From assembly GCA_027382625.1 (NCBI GenBank), contig JAJKFJ010023636.1, forward strand, positions 1 to 21,060: DNA of 21,060 nt, given 5' to 3'. Positions 8,992-17,856 of the stretch are shown here, in pieces. The translations under genes and the position numbers were made by a program. Numbering within the stretch: the stretch's first letter is position 1; each line of letters starts with the position of its first letter. Source of the stretch: Tetmemena sp. SeJ-2015 (lineage: Eukaryota > Ciliophora > Spirotrichea > Sporadotrichida > Oxytrichidae). The notes beneath the pieces are model-generated. The model ran no database searches and had not been told where the DNA came from. It was given only the letters and a program-made list of their open reading frames with translations.

Positions 8992-10760
8992 TCATACTAA
9001 ATAGCTTGCCTCGTATTCGTCATCTGTGTTTTCACCCTCGTCTCCGTTAGAAATAATGTTGACAAGCTGCTTCATTTGATTTTTCATAAATTGCTAGGCC
9101 TCCTTTGCTTTGGCTTTATTATTAGACTTCAATTCCCTCTTTTTGCCTGGAACTTCTTTCAGAATAAGCTGAATCTATTCAGCTGCTCGGAGGCATGTCT
9201 ATTCTATAGACTAAATAGGCTTGTCTTCCAGGTATGGAGACGTCTTGATCTACATGTAGAAATAGAGCTCTTTCTCTCCATCCAGGTACATCAAGTACTT
9301 ATTATACCAGAAATAGAAACATAAAATAACAAAATTAATTAATTATTTTATTGCAATGCTTTATAAAATGGAATGAAGAAAAGTAATTAAAGAATTGCTA
9401 GTTATAAATTTTTATTTAAAAAAAAAACAACTTAAGACTTCTCATCATTTCGCTTTAAATTATGTAGCTATAGTCTTAGTTAAGTTTAGTTCTTTCTTTT
9501 TTTGTAATAATATTTTTATCCTGCTAAATTATTTACAATTAAAATCTTTTTCGAGATTGTTTTAGCAATATATTGCTAGGTTAAAATAAAAAGAATATTT
9601 AATTTTAGAAGAGAAAATCAAAATTAAAAGAATTTAATCTCGTAGAGTCTCAAATAATAGAAAATTAATAATTACTACACTTGCCCTTTTAAAGTTTCTA
9701 GATTAAAGGTTTATAAAAATAATTTAAAAAATAAATTTCCAAAGTTGATTTATAGAGGTTATCATTTAAAAGTTTATTAATTTAGCAATGATCTTCGGGC
9801 GCCTTGTCCTATATCTCTACTTTCTAGTTTTTCACAGTTATAGCATCGACTTCATAATAGCATCGATAGAAAGTCAGAGATCTGATGGTCGTGTGCTTCA
9901 CTTTAGTTTTGCATATAGGGCACACTTAGTTGTGAATCAGCTACCCAATTAAAACCCTCCTTTATAATAAATTAAATAACCATGCAATTTGTTCATTAAA
10001 AAAATAAATCAAAATCAAATCTAAGAAAGTAGCTGTGCAGTTAAAATATTTACTCTCTAAAATTTTTTTTCTTTATATACTATGAGGATCTCTCTTATCA
10101 AATCCAAAGAAGCATTTAGAGAATTTAAGTCTCATATAAGTTTTTAATGAAAGCGAATAGGGTTTAAAATATAATAAATTTTATCCCAAAAAATGATTAC
10201 TCTTTAATTCAATTTATTTTACAAAAAGTCTTCTTTTAAACTAATTTTTGAATCTTTAAACTTTAATTTAATAAAAATATGATCCATATATATTTAGACC
10301 GCATTTTATTTTATGATTTTGGGGTTCGAATGTTAAAACTCTACCCTCTACGACAAAATTTATTTTAAAATAAATATAATTATCTCTTTTATTTATTAAT
10401 CATATCGTAAATTTGAGACAATTATTAAATGAATGCAAAAATATTAACATTAATTTTTATTTAAATATAAATTAATGACAAAGTCCGACTTGCATATCGA
10501 TTTCATCATTATAGGCTAGACATCTTTTGTTGAAGCACATCCCTTAAAGATTTAATCCTGGAATTATCACTCTGTAGTCGGGAGCCGTAGGAGTGAATTC
10601 GAATATCTCCTTCTTGTTGAGCTTTATGAAATCAAGAGGTAGTAAACCAGCGCCTTTCATCTTATATAAACTTAAATGACTTCTAAGATAATCTAAATCT
10701 CTTACAAGAGCCAATTCTAAAATTTGGAACTTCAAATAGTAAATAGAAAAGATTTAATTA
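8992..10760 (-). CDS. Zinc-ribbon family copy III (three segments, two IESs)
   Basis: Segments in gene order: about 10760-10461, 9978-9776 and 9340-8992. The reading gives LVRDLDYLRSHLSLY, LDFIKLNKKEIF, PGLNLQGMCFNKRCLAYN, MQVGLC, then QLIHNQVCPICKTK, TIRSLTFYRCYYEVDAI, DKAPEDH, YLMYLDGEKELYFYM, CLRAAEQIQLIL and an acidic end (DEGENTDDEYEA) stopping at TGA (complement of 8992-8994). It parallels copy II throughout, with both Cys pairs kept. Unlike copy II, it has no insert at TIRSL. The first joint adds about five residues relative to copy II, so its boundary is less certain. No start codon is assigned; the frame is open upstream into AT-rich DNA near 10760. The function is unknown; likely metal-binding by the motif. 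Confidence 0.8.
9341..9782 (-). other. IES, 442 bp, pointer ATTAATT
   Basis: ATTAATT at 9334-9340 and 9776-9782. Excision keeps phase between KAPEDHCQIN and the block before YNKYLMYLDG. The position matches the 352-bp IES of copy II. Confidence 0.6.
9979..10467 (-). other. IES, about 489 bp, possible pointer TTAAATA
   Basis: TTAAATA at 9972-9978 and 10461-10467 restores phase between VGLCHQF and RRVLIGQLIHNQVCPIC. A 9-bp AT repeat nearby gives the wrong frame. That an insert separates the two segments is firm; its exact edges are not. Confidence 0.5.
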
Positions 10761-11770
10761 CACACCCTCATATGTAAGTATAGCAAAATTTAATTGAAAT
10801 AAAAACAAAATTTGCCTTAATTTGAATTTTAAACTTAAAATACCTAAGCTTGTGAATACTTAAGTACTTTGCTTTGGATAAGAAGCTAAGTATTTAAAAT
10901 ATTTCTAATCATTAAAAAATAATTAGGAATGTAAAGTATTTATAATAAAAATAATTTATACTATCAACTAAAACTAGAGCTAAATTTAATTTGATCGTTC
11001 CTAAGATTTCTTAATGTACAAATTTAATCAAGTCTCAAATTATTATTTAGTAAGTGTTTTAAAATATTATTTCTCATTCTATAAAAATTTAATTAATAAA
11101 TATATGTAAGTTCAATTCATAATATTGGCTCTTACTACAAGATGCTTCAATAAACGGAAAAATGGACTTAAAATATTAAGATAATAAAATACTTTATCAA
11201 ACAAAAGCAAAGTATTTTTATTTAGACAAATTTAGATTACTTAAAATATTATTCATTAAGGAAATTAATTATTCTACTATCACATTCAAAGTCTTATAAT
11301 TTATGTGTAAAACGATCTAGAACTATTGAAAGTGAATATTATTTTTTTAAAAAAATTGTAGAAATTATTATAGTTATGTTATTCTTACAGATAAAAATTA
11401 AATATATTCCTCCTAAATTAACTAGTTCCCATCAATTTTTTGATGAGAAGAATATTATAATTTTAGTTAAATAAAAGCCACAATAGATTAATTTATTAAA
11501 TTTATCTGTTTAGGATGATTGTATGAAAAATATTTCTAATATAATTATGAGAATTTTCTTTTATATCAATCAAACAAATGGTATAGTAAATTTTAAGCTT
11601 AATTTTAAATTAAAAATCAGCTAATTCAAATAAATTAAGACTAAGTATATCTCAGATTCATTAGATTTAGTTTTTGTTTTAAATAAAAAACAATTTAAAA
11701 AAAAATTATCCCTTTTAATTATACTTAGATAAATATCACTTTTTTTTAAAAGTTTTTAGGGTTTTATTGG
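10761..11770. other. AT-rich spacer without a supported gene
   Basis: About 1 kb of AT-rich DNA upstream of copy III and downstream of the acidic segment. No coding-like frame is seen. Confidence 0.6.
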
Positions 11771-12131
11771 TCATTATACTGATAAGGTATCTTCAGAGTC
11801 CATCTCAAAAAGATCATCAACGTTTTTCTATCTTTCGTTTCTTGTCTTCTCTGCCTTTTGGCATTCATAAGAATATTTCTCCAAATCTACTTCGCTCCAA
11901 TCTTAGTTGTCTCCTTCTTCTTATTCAAGGCTTCTTTCATTGTCTAATTTCTCTTCTTCCTCCATCATCATCTCAAGACTATCATCATATTCATCATCAT
12001 ATTGATCATCATGCTAAATTACATCCATAATCATTTCTATATCACTTGTAGAGTTAGATTATCCTCGCTCGTCATCCACACTTTCAACGTAATCTACTTC
12101 TTCTTCCTCATCCAGACATTTAAAACCTATA
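11771..12131 (-). CDS. Very acidic C-terminal segment
   Basis: Read right to left to TGA (complement of 11771-11773): about 120 residues, with CLDEEEEVDYVESVDDE, a HDDQYDDEYDD run, EMMMEEEEKLD, and an end rich in Glu/Lys (EKYSYECQKAEKTRNERQKN) closing DLFEMDSEDTLSV. TAA/TAG are Gln several times. The upstream edge has an AG near 12131 that could be an intron acceptor (ATTTTATAG) or an IES edge. The plus-strand frame over the same bases (11767-12030) is a low-complexity Leu/Ser/His shadow. It may be the 3' end of the gene made of the segments at 12420-12600 and 12693-13050. No family is recognised. Confidence 0.65.
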
Positions 12132-12419
12132 AAATACTGGGACTTAAGAATGAAAGCTAATCAAATTCATTTTAATAAATCTTTCTCAGCTATAATTTTT
12201 CTAAAAAAAATAAACCATAGAGTATATGAGGAAAATTAATAAAATTTTAGTTCAAAAAGAAGATCAAATCTTTAATTCAAATATGATTAAGCATGGTTAA
12301 CAAACCAAAAATAAATTGGAAGAAGAAGTAGCAATAATTCAAATGTTAAATAAAAAATGTTATTGGAATTTAAGAAGTTTTTGCTGACTAGCTTATAAAA
12401 GAAAAAATATATCAAATGC
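12132..12419. other. AT-rich insert
   Basis: About 290 bp of mostly AT-rich DNA between coding-like segments on the minus strand. Probably an IES or a long intron; no pointer is established. Confidence 0.35.
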
Positions 12420-12600
12420 TTCATTGGAAACTAAGCTCAGTTATCATAATTTAAAGGAGTATCTCTGCAGATATCCTGAAGAGGAATTAGCTTTACCACG
12501 CAGCAAAGGCTATGTATAAAAATTTATCCTCTATGTTGCTAAAAGAGTAAACTGGTACCACTAGTCTAAAAAACTGGTAATATAAAGCTTATACTTTTAA
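12420..12600 (-). CDS. Coding-like segment, reading frame uncertain
   Basis: GC is higher than in the flanks. All three minus frames are nearly open; the most protein-like contains DQWYQFTLLATQRINFYTQ and ends YLQRYSF before a TGA. The plus strand is also open here in two frames, including one from an ATG at 12295. I place it on the minus strand because its neighbours on both sides are clearly minus-strand coding, but the frame is not settled. Confidence 0.4.
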
Positions 12601-12692
12601 TCGAGCAATGAAATAAGGAATAGAATAATTGCCTGAGTATTTTAGGGGAATTATGCATTAACAAAGCTTTAAACAATTTCATTAATATACGT

Positions 12693-13050
12693 TCAGCCCC
12701 GATTTTTGAAAAACTATTGAGTTTGCTTCTGTGTTGCCTGGACGAACGAGGACGAACCTCTTTCATCTGTGTTAAACTTGGTACTAAACCGCTCCTTGTC
12801 GGCCTAGTATTGCTCGAAAATTACAAAAAAGGTAATTTACTGATTTATTAAATCCCATAATTATAAGGAAAATTCTTGCACTTTCTAAGCTATTTCTCTA
12901 AAGTTCAGTAAAAAGAATAAAAGCAGCGGCTGCTTTCTATAGAAACTGGCTTCCGTGCTAGAAGTTAAAAATTGGCTGAACGGATAATATTGAAGAGATT
13001 TTGCTTTTTTAAATTCCCTATTCATTTCTATCTCTTTCATATAATCTTTC
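12693..13050 (-). CDS. Segment of an unrecognised minus-strand gene
   Basis: Read right to left: KEIEMNREFKKAKSLQYYPFS, FLTSSTEASFYRKQ, then FREIAQKVQEFSLQLWDLI, FEQYQADKERFSTKF and TDERGSSSFVQATQKQTQQFF, ending at TGA (complement of 12693-12695). The middle (PLLLFFLLN near 12910-12940 and an AT-rich part near 12845) may include small introns or IESs. An ATG lies at 13025, but the same frame is open upstream (QKKDYMKEIE), so it is not a secure start. No family is recognised. The segment may join the coiled-coil segment upstream (13230-14197) and the acidic one downstream. Confidence 0.6.
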
Positions 13051-13229
13051 TTCTATTAAAGCAATATTTAGACATTAAAATTATAAAGCATTATCTTATT
13101 TCAATATCTTTTCCTTAACTTAAGGTATTTTATTTGTAAAGATAATACTATTTTATCTTCTGCACAAATCTAAAATAATAGAATAAGAAAAATTAAAAAA
13201 TCATTTAAATCACTAATTAACTACATATA
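13051..13229. other. AT-rich stretch between two minus-strand segments
   Basis: Very AT-rich; the upstream coiled-coil frame runs on into it to a TGA near 13040 but loses coding character at about 13240. Likely a 3' untranslated region, spacer or IES. Confidence 0.4.
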
Positions 13230-14197
13230 TATTATTAAATTTAGAATAAAATTTAGAGTTTTAATTCATTTTGAGTTTGCCTCTTCGCCTTTTTGCAAGT
13301 AAAATAGTCAAAAATTGTTGAAAACATTCCCTTAGACGAATTTTCTTTTTGCATTTAGTTTTCTTTTCTTTCCTATTTTTCTAATTTTCTGATTTCCTTC
13401 TATTATCTTTTTAGCTACTTTATCTTATGGTGATCAGTCTGATTTCTTGTTTCTTTGTTTTGTAGCTATTCTCTATTCCTCTTATCATTTGACTTATATT
13501 TATTTGACTTATGTATTTATTTCTATTGTATACTTTTGCTCCTTCGTGCGTCTTCTCTATCTTATAAAGACTCCTTATCCTTTTACAAAAGCTCAATTTC
13601 AAGTCTTTCAATCAAATTATCCTCATGTCTCTCTTGAGAAACTTTGATCTGGCTATTAGCAACATTTTAAGTATTTTATAGTTCTTGGCTTTTGATTTAG
13701 CTCAAGTGATAAAAAGAAACATTACACAAATAAAGTAATGCACGAATTTAATAAATTATTGATATTCTTTAAGGCAAAACATAAAGAAAAATTGACTAAT
13801 TAAAAGTCAACTAAATTCAAGCATTAAATAAGCTTCAAAGAAAAAGAATCTCGCTTTCACTAAATTTATTTATATTATATCAAGTAAATTTAATTTATAT
13901 GCCTTTATTATTTTAATTTAGCTCAACAGAGGATCTTGATTTTAGTTTCCATCTTTAAGTACTTCTTTTTTATCCTATGGATTCAAGTCTTAGTTGCAAA
14001 TTTCTCTTTCGCTTTGATTTTATTCCTTCTATTGTTTGAATAATTAATTCTGTAGTTCTGAGAGAGAGTAACATTTTGCACTCACAAAAAAGTATAGTGA
14101 CCAACTTTGAAGATTAATTGTCTCTAGTCTGCTAGAGTCTTTGGAAGTTACAAAACTTTTAGTTGCATTTTATCCATTTGTAAATCCTACGCTAACT
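13230..14197 (-). CDS. Lys/Glu/Gln-rich coiled-coil segment, split by an 11-bp-pointer IES
   Basis: Two segments, about 14197-13916 and 13705-13230, join in one frame across the IES at 13706-13926 (DPLLSQI to KSQELQNTQNVANS). The second is a long charged region, probably coiled coil (LIERLEIELLQKDKESLQDRE, KQLKRQQKEIRKLEKQERKE), ending SKGMFSTIFDYFTCKKAKRQ. A 48-nt GT-AG stretch (14058-14105) is probably an intron: its translation is hydrophobic and unlike the rest. In the first segment the frame before 14058 is uncertain. One frame begins at ATG 14214 (MNSRTVVSVGF); another continues from copy IV through a GCTAACT pointer. The opposite strand at 13447-13647 gives a hydrophobic shadow frame. 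Function unknown. Confidence 0.7.
13706..13926 (-). other. IES, 221 bp, pointer ATTTAGCTCAA
   Basis: An exact 11-bp direct repeat at 13695-13705 and 13916-13926 flanks AT-rich DNA, and excision keeps one long frame open. It is the longest and most GC-containing pointer in the window. Confidence 0.9.
14058..14105 (-). other. Probable intron, 48 nt
   Basis: Reading leftward it starts GTTGGTCA and ends CTCTCTCAG; its length is a multiple of three. Removal joins ETINLQ to KLQNQLFKQQ and drops a hydrophobic stretch. The phase is correct only for the frame that begins at 14214. Confidence 0.5.
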
Positions 14198-14295
14198 ACT
14201 GTTCGACTATTCATACAAGCTTTAAATATTAAATTATTTAATCATATTTAAATAATCTATCTTTAAATGGTGAATAAAATAATTTTAAGCTAACT
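14198..14295 (-). other. Possible IES, 98 bp, pointer GCTAACT
   Basis: GCTAACT at 14191-14197 and 14289-14295. Excision would continue copy IV from DISPKLA into QDLQMDKMQLKV. A 4-bp alternative (ACTG at 14198-14201 and 14300-14303) joins other frames, so the exact joint is open. Confidence 0.45.
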
Positions 14296-14660
14296 TAGGA
14301 CTGATGTCAGCGTAGGAGATAGAGTTGCCACATTAAGAACATTTCTAGTGATGCATCTTAATAAATTTATAGTTTCAAATTTAAAAGGAAATTTAAAATA
14401 TTTTACTCTCAAATACAAGAATTATTTTTGTAATTAATTAATTTTATTAACCAAATTAATTTATAATTATATTTAAATTGATGCATGAGTCTGTTGAAAT
14501 TGAACTCCTCTTCATCTGTAGTGTATCCCAAATTAAGTAATTGTGGTCTTCAGAATAGTTTGCATTGCTGATTTTAGCAGCACCCCACTAGATTGAGTCC
14601 ATAGTTTGTTTGCAGTTTCTCATTTTGAGTGTCGATCTATGGCATTTAAACCTAATAAAA
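14289..14660 (-). pseudogene. Zinc-ribbon family copy IV, diverged, with an in-frame TGA
   Basis: Read right to left: NYGLNLVGCCQNQQCKLF, a TGA (complement of 14549-14551), then RPQLLNLGYTTDEEEFNFNRLMH, and after the IES at 14357-14486 HQKCSQCGNSISYADISPKLA. From the second Cys of the first pair to the first Cys of the second pair it has exactly the same length as copy II (32 positions), with the TGA aligned to Gln. This points to TAA/TAG-to-TGA mutation in an otherwise intact frame. Another frame of the same DNA is also open (TMDSIQWGAAKIS) but has no family match. The upstream part is not found. The downstream part may be the segment at 13230-14197. Confidence 0.65.
14357..14486 (-). other. 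IES, 130 bp, pointer TGATGCAT
   Basis: An exact 8-bp repeat (ATGCATCA in gene sense) at 14349-14356 and 14479-14486. Excision brings the second Cys pair (KCSQC) to the spacing seen in copies I and II. Confidence 0.85.
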
Positions 14661-16036
14661 ATTAAATAAATGAATTTTTTGCTACATTTAATTCTTTTAT
14701 AAACACTTTCATAAGGTTTTATCTTCAAAAAATTGAACTTTAAGCAAAAATATGAAGCCCAAACGTAATTCTGTTCAGAATTTTATTATATCCTTGATAC
14801 TTCAAAATGAAATATGTTTTTTCAGTCTTAAATTAAATGAAAAGAGCTACACTATTTCTAATTTATGAATTCTCTACATTTCTTTATAGCTTTATATTTC
14901 TATAGAACCTATAATAATTATTTTGCTGATGATGATTAATTTATGAATGCTTTTAAGAGTCTAGCATCATTTAAATAATATTTAATACTCTTGGATTGAT
15001 AAATATCTAATATAAATCATTTAAATAATGTTTAATAGACTAAATTTTTTCTAATCATTATCAAAAATAAAATAAGTAGCTCAAATAATTCACAAAATAA
15101 AAGAGTATATCAATATAAAAATAGAGATAAATATAATGGAATTTAGCCAAAAATTTTGATGGATTTCATCAAAAAATGTGGGGATGATTTATCTAAAATT
15201 ATTGTCTCTTGTAATAATTCTCATAACGAATAAATAATTGTTTTATTTTGGGTTTGGATTGCAATAAAGTGAATAACTCTAAATTGGTCAAATTATTTTA
15301 TATTATCTTCAATTTACTCTAACTATTAGGCTTCATTCAAGTATTTTTTTAGCCATATATTTAAGATATTTTTATTATGGCTTCCTTATTTTTGTATAAA
15401 GATACAAATTCTTACAAATATTACTTATTTATAATATTTTAACAACTTTATTTAAAGAATCTTAATTGACTAAGTTTATGTTAATTAAGTTTAATATTTA
15501 TAACTAATCTAAAATGATATTCTTAGTTAATTTTTCAGGTATAGAAATTTACAGTTCCATTTCATGGTTAAATTTAATAATTCTCTCACAGAAAAAATAA
15601 TTATATTTAGATTGTGAATCAGATTTAAAGAATCATTTACAAATAAAGTTAAAATAAATTTGAAATCACATGCACAATAAATTAAAAAATAAAAGATTCC
15701 TTTTAATAAGCAAAGTATTATATTTATAGGTCCAGCATTTATGCTTTGTACAAATTTATATAAAAAGTTTAAGGAATATAAAAGGGAATATAGCCAACAT
15801 TAAATTTAGGAAGCATTATCAATTTTAGATTTAATTTGACTATGATTACTCAAATCAGCTTAAAAACTTAATCTAAATTAAATCAAATAAAACTATGAAA
15901 TGTGAATGCATAATCATATCATAATTATCTCTCTCAAAATCATTTATCTTATATTATATTAAACAAATAATAATCAAATATAAGCATGAATTGATAAACT
16001 AATCATTAAAAATTATTATGGAAATTAATTAACTCA
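14661..16036. other. AT-rich spacer, 1.4 kb
   Basis: Very AT-rich. A slightly richer patch at 14760-14815 could encode a short minus-strand piece (NSEQNYVWASY), but I cannot link it to anything. No gene is supported. Confidence 0.5.
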
Positions 16037-17849
16037 TCATTTATTCTGCAAATAAAGCACACAGCTGAAATCTTATGCAGCGTATTGGGTTTGAGTAAGC
16101 TTGGGAATAACTCTGCCCTAGTTGCATCTTTGGTCTGGCAATGCTTTGTACTTCTTCCACTCCGCAGCTATCAACTTATTGAAGGCGATTCTGTCCTCGT
16201 TCTTGCGGAAATTATAAACCCCCAGTTGATTTTGAGGATTGTCTTTGTTGGTGACTTTCATCGTGTGTGCATCCAACTCAGCCACAACTCCAGGAGGAAG
16301 ATCTGTGAACACATCATTTGGTCTTACAAATTCTGGAATAGGATATTATTTTTTCTAGGGAATAAGTCCACTTCCAAGATTAGTCTCTGCGCTATTAGTA
16401 ACGGTATAACTTATGCAACAACCCATTTGTATATTTTATTCAATAAATATTTTAATATAATAATAAAATTTTTGCTCATATAATTTTTATCATTCACATA
16501 ATTGAATATTAGATTTCAATGTTAAACGAACGGACTGTAACTTCAAGTTTCAAGAATAAAATGCGCTAGTATAAAAAGAACATTGCTTCATTATAACATG
16601 CGCTAAAATGCTTGTCATAAATCAGAGAAATTAGTGGAGGGAGGATCTAGACTTCCCCCATTAATAAATAACCTTTATAGTACTCATCGGCAGAGTCAAG
16701 AAAATATTCCTCTCTGCGAAATGCAGCCATACCCGCAGAAGCGAGGTGTCTGTGTGAGGTATTCATCTTCTTGATCTCCAAGTTGCTGTCGACCGATCTA
16801 TTTTAACCTATAATAATATTCAAATATATTTGTTTAACTCTTATTCACCAATAGAGATCATTCAATCCCCAAGAGTGAAAACTTATATCTGCTGTCTGCT
16901 AATCATAAATTTATTTAATTATAAATGACTTTCATGAAAGAATATATTTTAATTAATTGAAAGAATTATATTACCAGTGTTGGCAACATCATGATCCCGA
17001 TCCTAATCATCATCATCCGATTCTTCGATCTTATCATCTATAGCATTGTAGGCCTGCTGAGTCTTGCGAAGATATTCTTTATTAAATATTTAGGGGAGGG
17101 GGTCTTTCGTGGTCATCCACTTTTTCATGAAAATATGAAAAATCATGATTTAGCCTAAAATTAGGCAAAAACGAAAATTTTTTGTCAAAATACAAATTTA
17201 AAGGATCTATCAAGACCACATTCTTTATTTAGAAATTTAAAAGTTCATTGAAAGAATTTTTTTTTGAAGAAAAGAATTAAATTGTAAAAGAATTGTTATA
17301 TAAATAAAATATAGGATGAGTTTATAAACTTAAGATCCATATTTCAGGCAGGAGCTCAGATATCTAAAATAATTTATCGGACTCTTAGAATCTTCTTTAT
17401 GCTTTAAAGCATACAATAAAACAACATAAGCTATTCTTTATGTCAATCTAATTGCTTTAATTACAACTATTTTAATGTATTGTATATTTTTTAAAAATAT
17501 AATACAGCTAGTTTTCAATAAAATCTTTAAGATAAAAACTAGAAAAATTTATTGTGAAAAATTTATGCTAATTTTCGAAAATATAGAATATGGCCTATAT
17601 AATTATAAAAAGCTAAAAAAATTGTTGTTTTGGGCAAATTTTATGCTAGATCATAACTTTTCATATTTTCATTAAAAAAGTGGATGATGAGGAAAGGCCC
17701 CCCAAATATTTTAATAATGAAATAACAGTTAATTAATTAAGCAGCCCGAAGTAATTACTATTGTTTGTATGTCTTAAAGCATTTTAAGCTAAAAAAGTGA
17801 GATCTTGAGTCTCAGGATGGTAATAGAATTTTCTATACTGAGCCCACAT
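16037..17849 (-). CDS. Gene P, unrecognised family, paralogous to gene Q
   Basis: Segments in gene order: 17849-17736, 17085 to about 16985, about 16815-16668 and 16410-16037. The first visible Met (MWAQYRKFYYHPETQ) is at 17849. It runs to NSNYFGLLN and across IES 17086-17740 to KEYLRKTQQAYNAI, then an acidic EESDDDDQDRDHD. After an unresolved gap comes NTSHRHLASAGMAAFRREEYF, DSADEYYKGY, then across IES 16411-16672 TVTNSAETNLGSG, PEFVRPNDVFTDLPPG, QNQLGVYNFRKNEDRIAFNKL and WKKYKALP; stop TGA (complement of 16037-16039). The region 16815-16985 holds a small coding-like patch (16845-16910, SRQQI or DSRYKF by frame) similar to the AGCGAACAGCAG patch of gene Q, but it is not joined. I do not recognise a domain. 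Copy Q shares the VF..PP, QLGxYN and EYNALP/KYKALP landmarks. Confidence 0.7.
16411..16672 (-). other. IES, 262 bp, pointer ATAAC
   Basis: ATAAC (GTTAT in gene sense) at 16406-16410 and 16668-16672. Excision joins DSADEYYKGY to TVTNSAETN in phase. Inside, 16637-16659 holds a GGAGGGAGG...CTTCCCCC inverted motif like the ends of the nearby fold-back elements. Confidence 0.75.
17081..17716. mobile_element. Fold-back element 1 (MITE-like), about 100-bp inverted arms
   Basis: The left arm (about 17081-17183) is matched in reverse complement by the right arm (about 17611-17716). Shared landmarks include AAATATTT followed by a G-run, CATCCACTTTTT, ATGAAAATATGAAAA and TCATGAT/TTATGAT. The interior is AT-rich and encodes nothing convincing; the 66-residue plus-strand frame at 17475-17675 has no coding character. 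It has the form of a non-autonomous inverted-repeat transposon inside an IES. Confidence 0.75.
17086..17740 (-). other. IES, 655 bp, pointer ATTAA, nearly filled by a fold-back element
   Basis: ATTAA at 17081-17085 and 17736-17740. Excision joins NSNYFGLLN to KEYLRKTQQAYN in one frame. The fold-back element occupies almost the whole insert, so this looks like a transposon-derived IES. Confidence 0.7.
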
Positions 17850-17856
17850 TTCTATA

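Noticed and set aside
10310..10345. TTTTGGGG at about 10317 followed by GGTTCGAATG: telomere-like repeat or tRNA T-arm
   Set aside because: A single 8-mer is not a telomeric array, and no acceptor, D or anticodon arms can be paired around the GGTTCGAA.
12295..12960. Plus-strand frame from ATG 12295 with a Myb-like LPGRTRT stretch near 12740
   Set aside because: The same DNA on the minus strand reads as a better protein (YQADKERFSTKF, SSSFVQATQKQTQQF), and the plus frame is broken by a TGA at the supposed Myb helix.
13447..13647. Plus-strand hydrophobic ORFs resembling membrane segments
   Set aside because: They are the reverse of a Lys/Glu/Gln-rich coiled-coil frame that continues in phase across the 11-bp-pointer IES.
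14500..14660. Alternative minus frame without TGA (TMDSIQWGAAKISNANYS)
   Set aside because: It lacks the family Cys pattern, whereas the frame with one TGA matches copies I and II position for position.
16085..16483. Plus-strand 132-residue ORF
   Set aside because: It is antisense to the conserved QNQLGVYNF part of gene P, which is supported by its paralogue Q.
17475..17675. Plus-strand 66-residue ORF inside fold-back element 1
   Set aside because: AT-driven Lys/Phe/Ile/Asn composition with no motif; TGA-only stops make such open runs common here.
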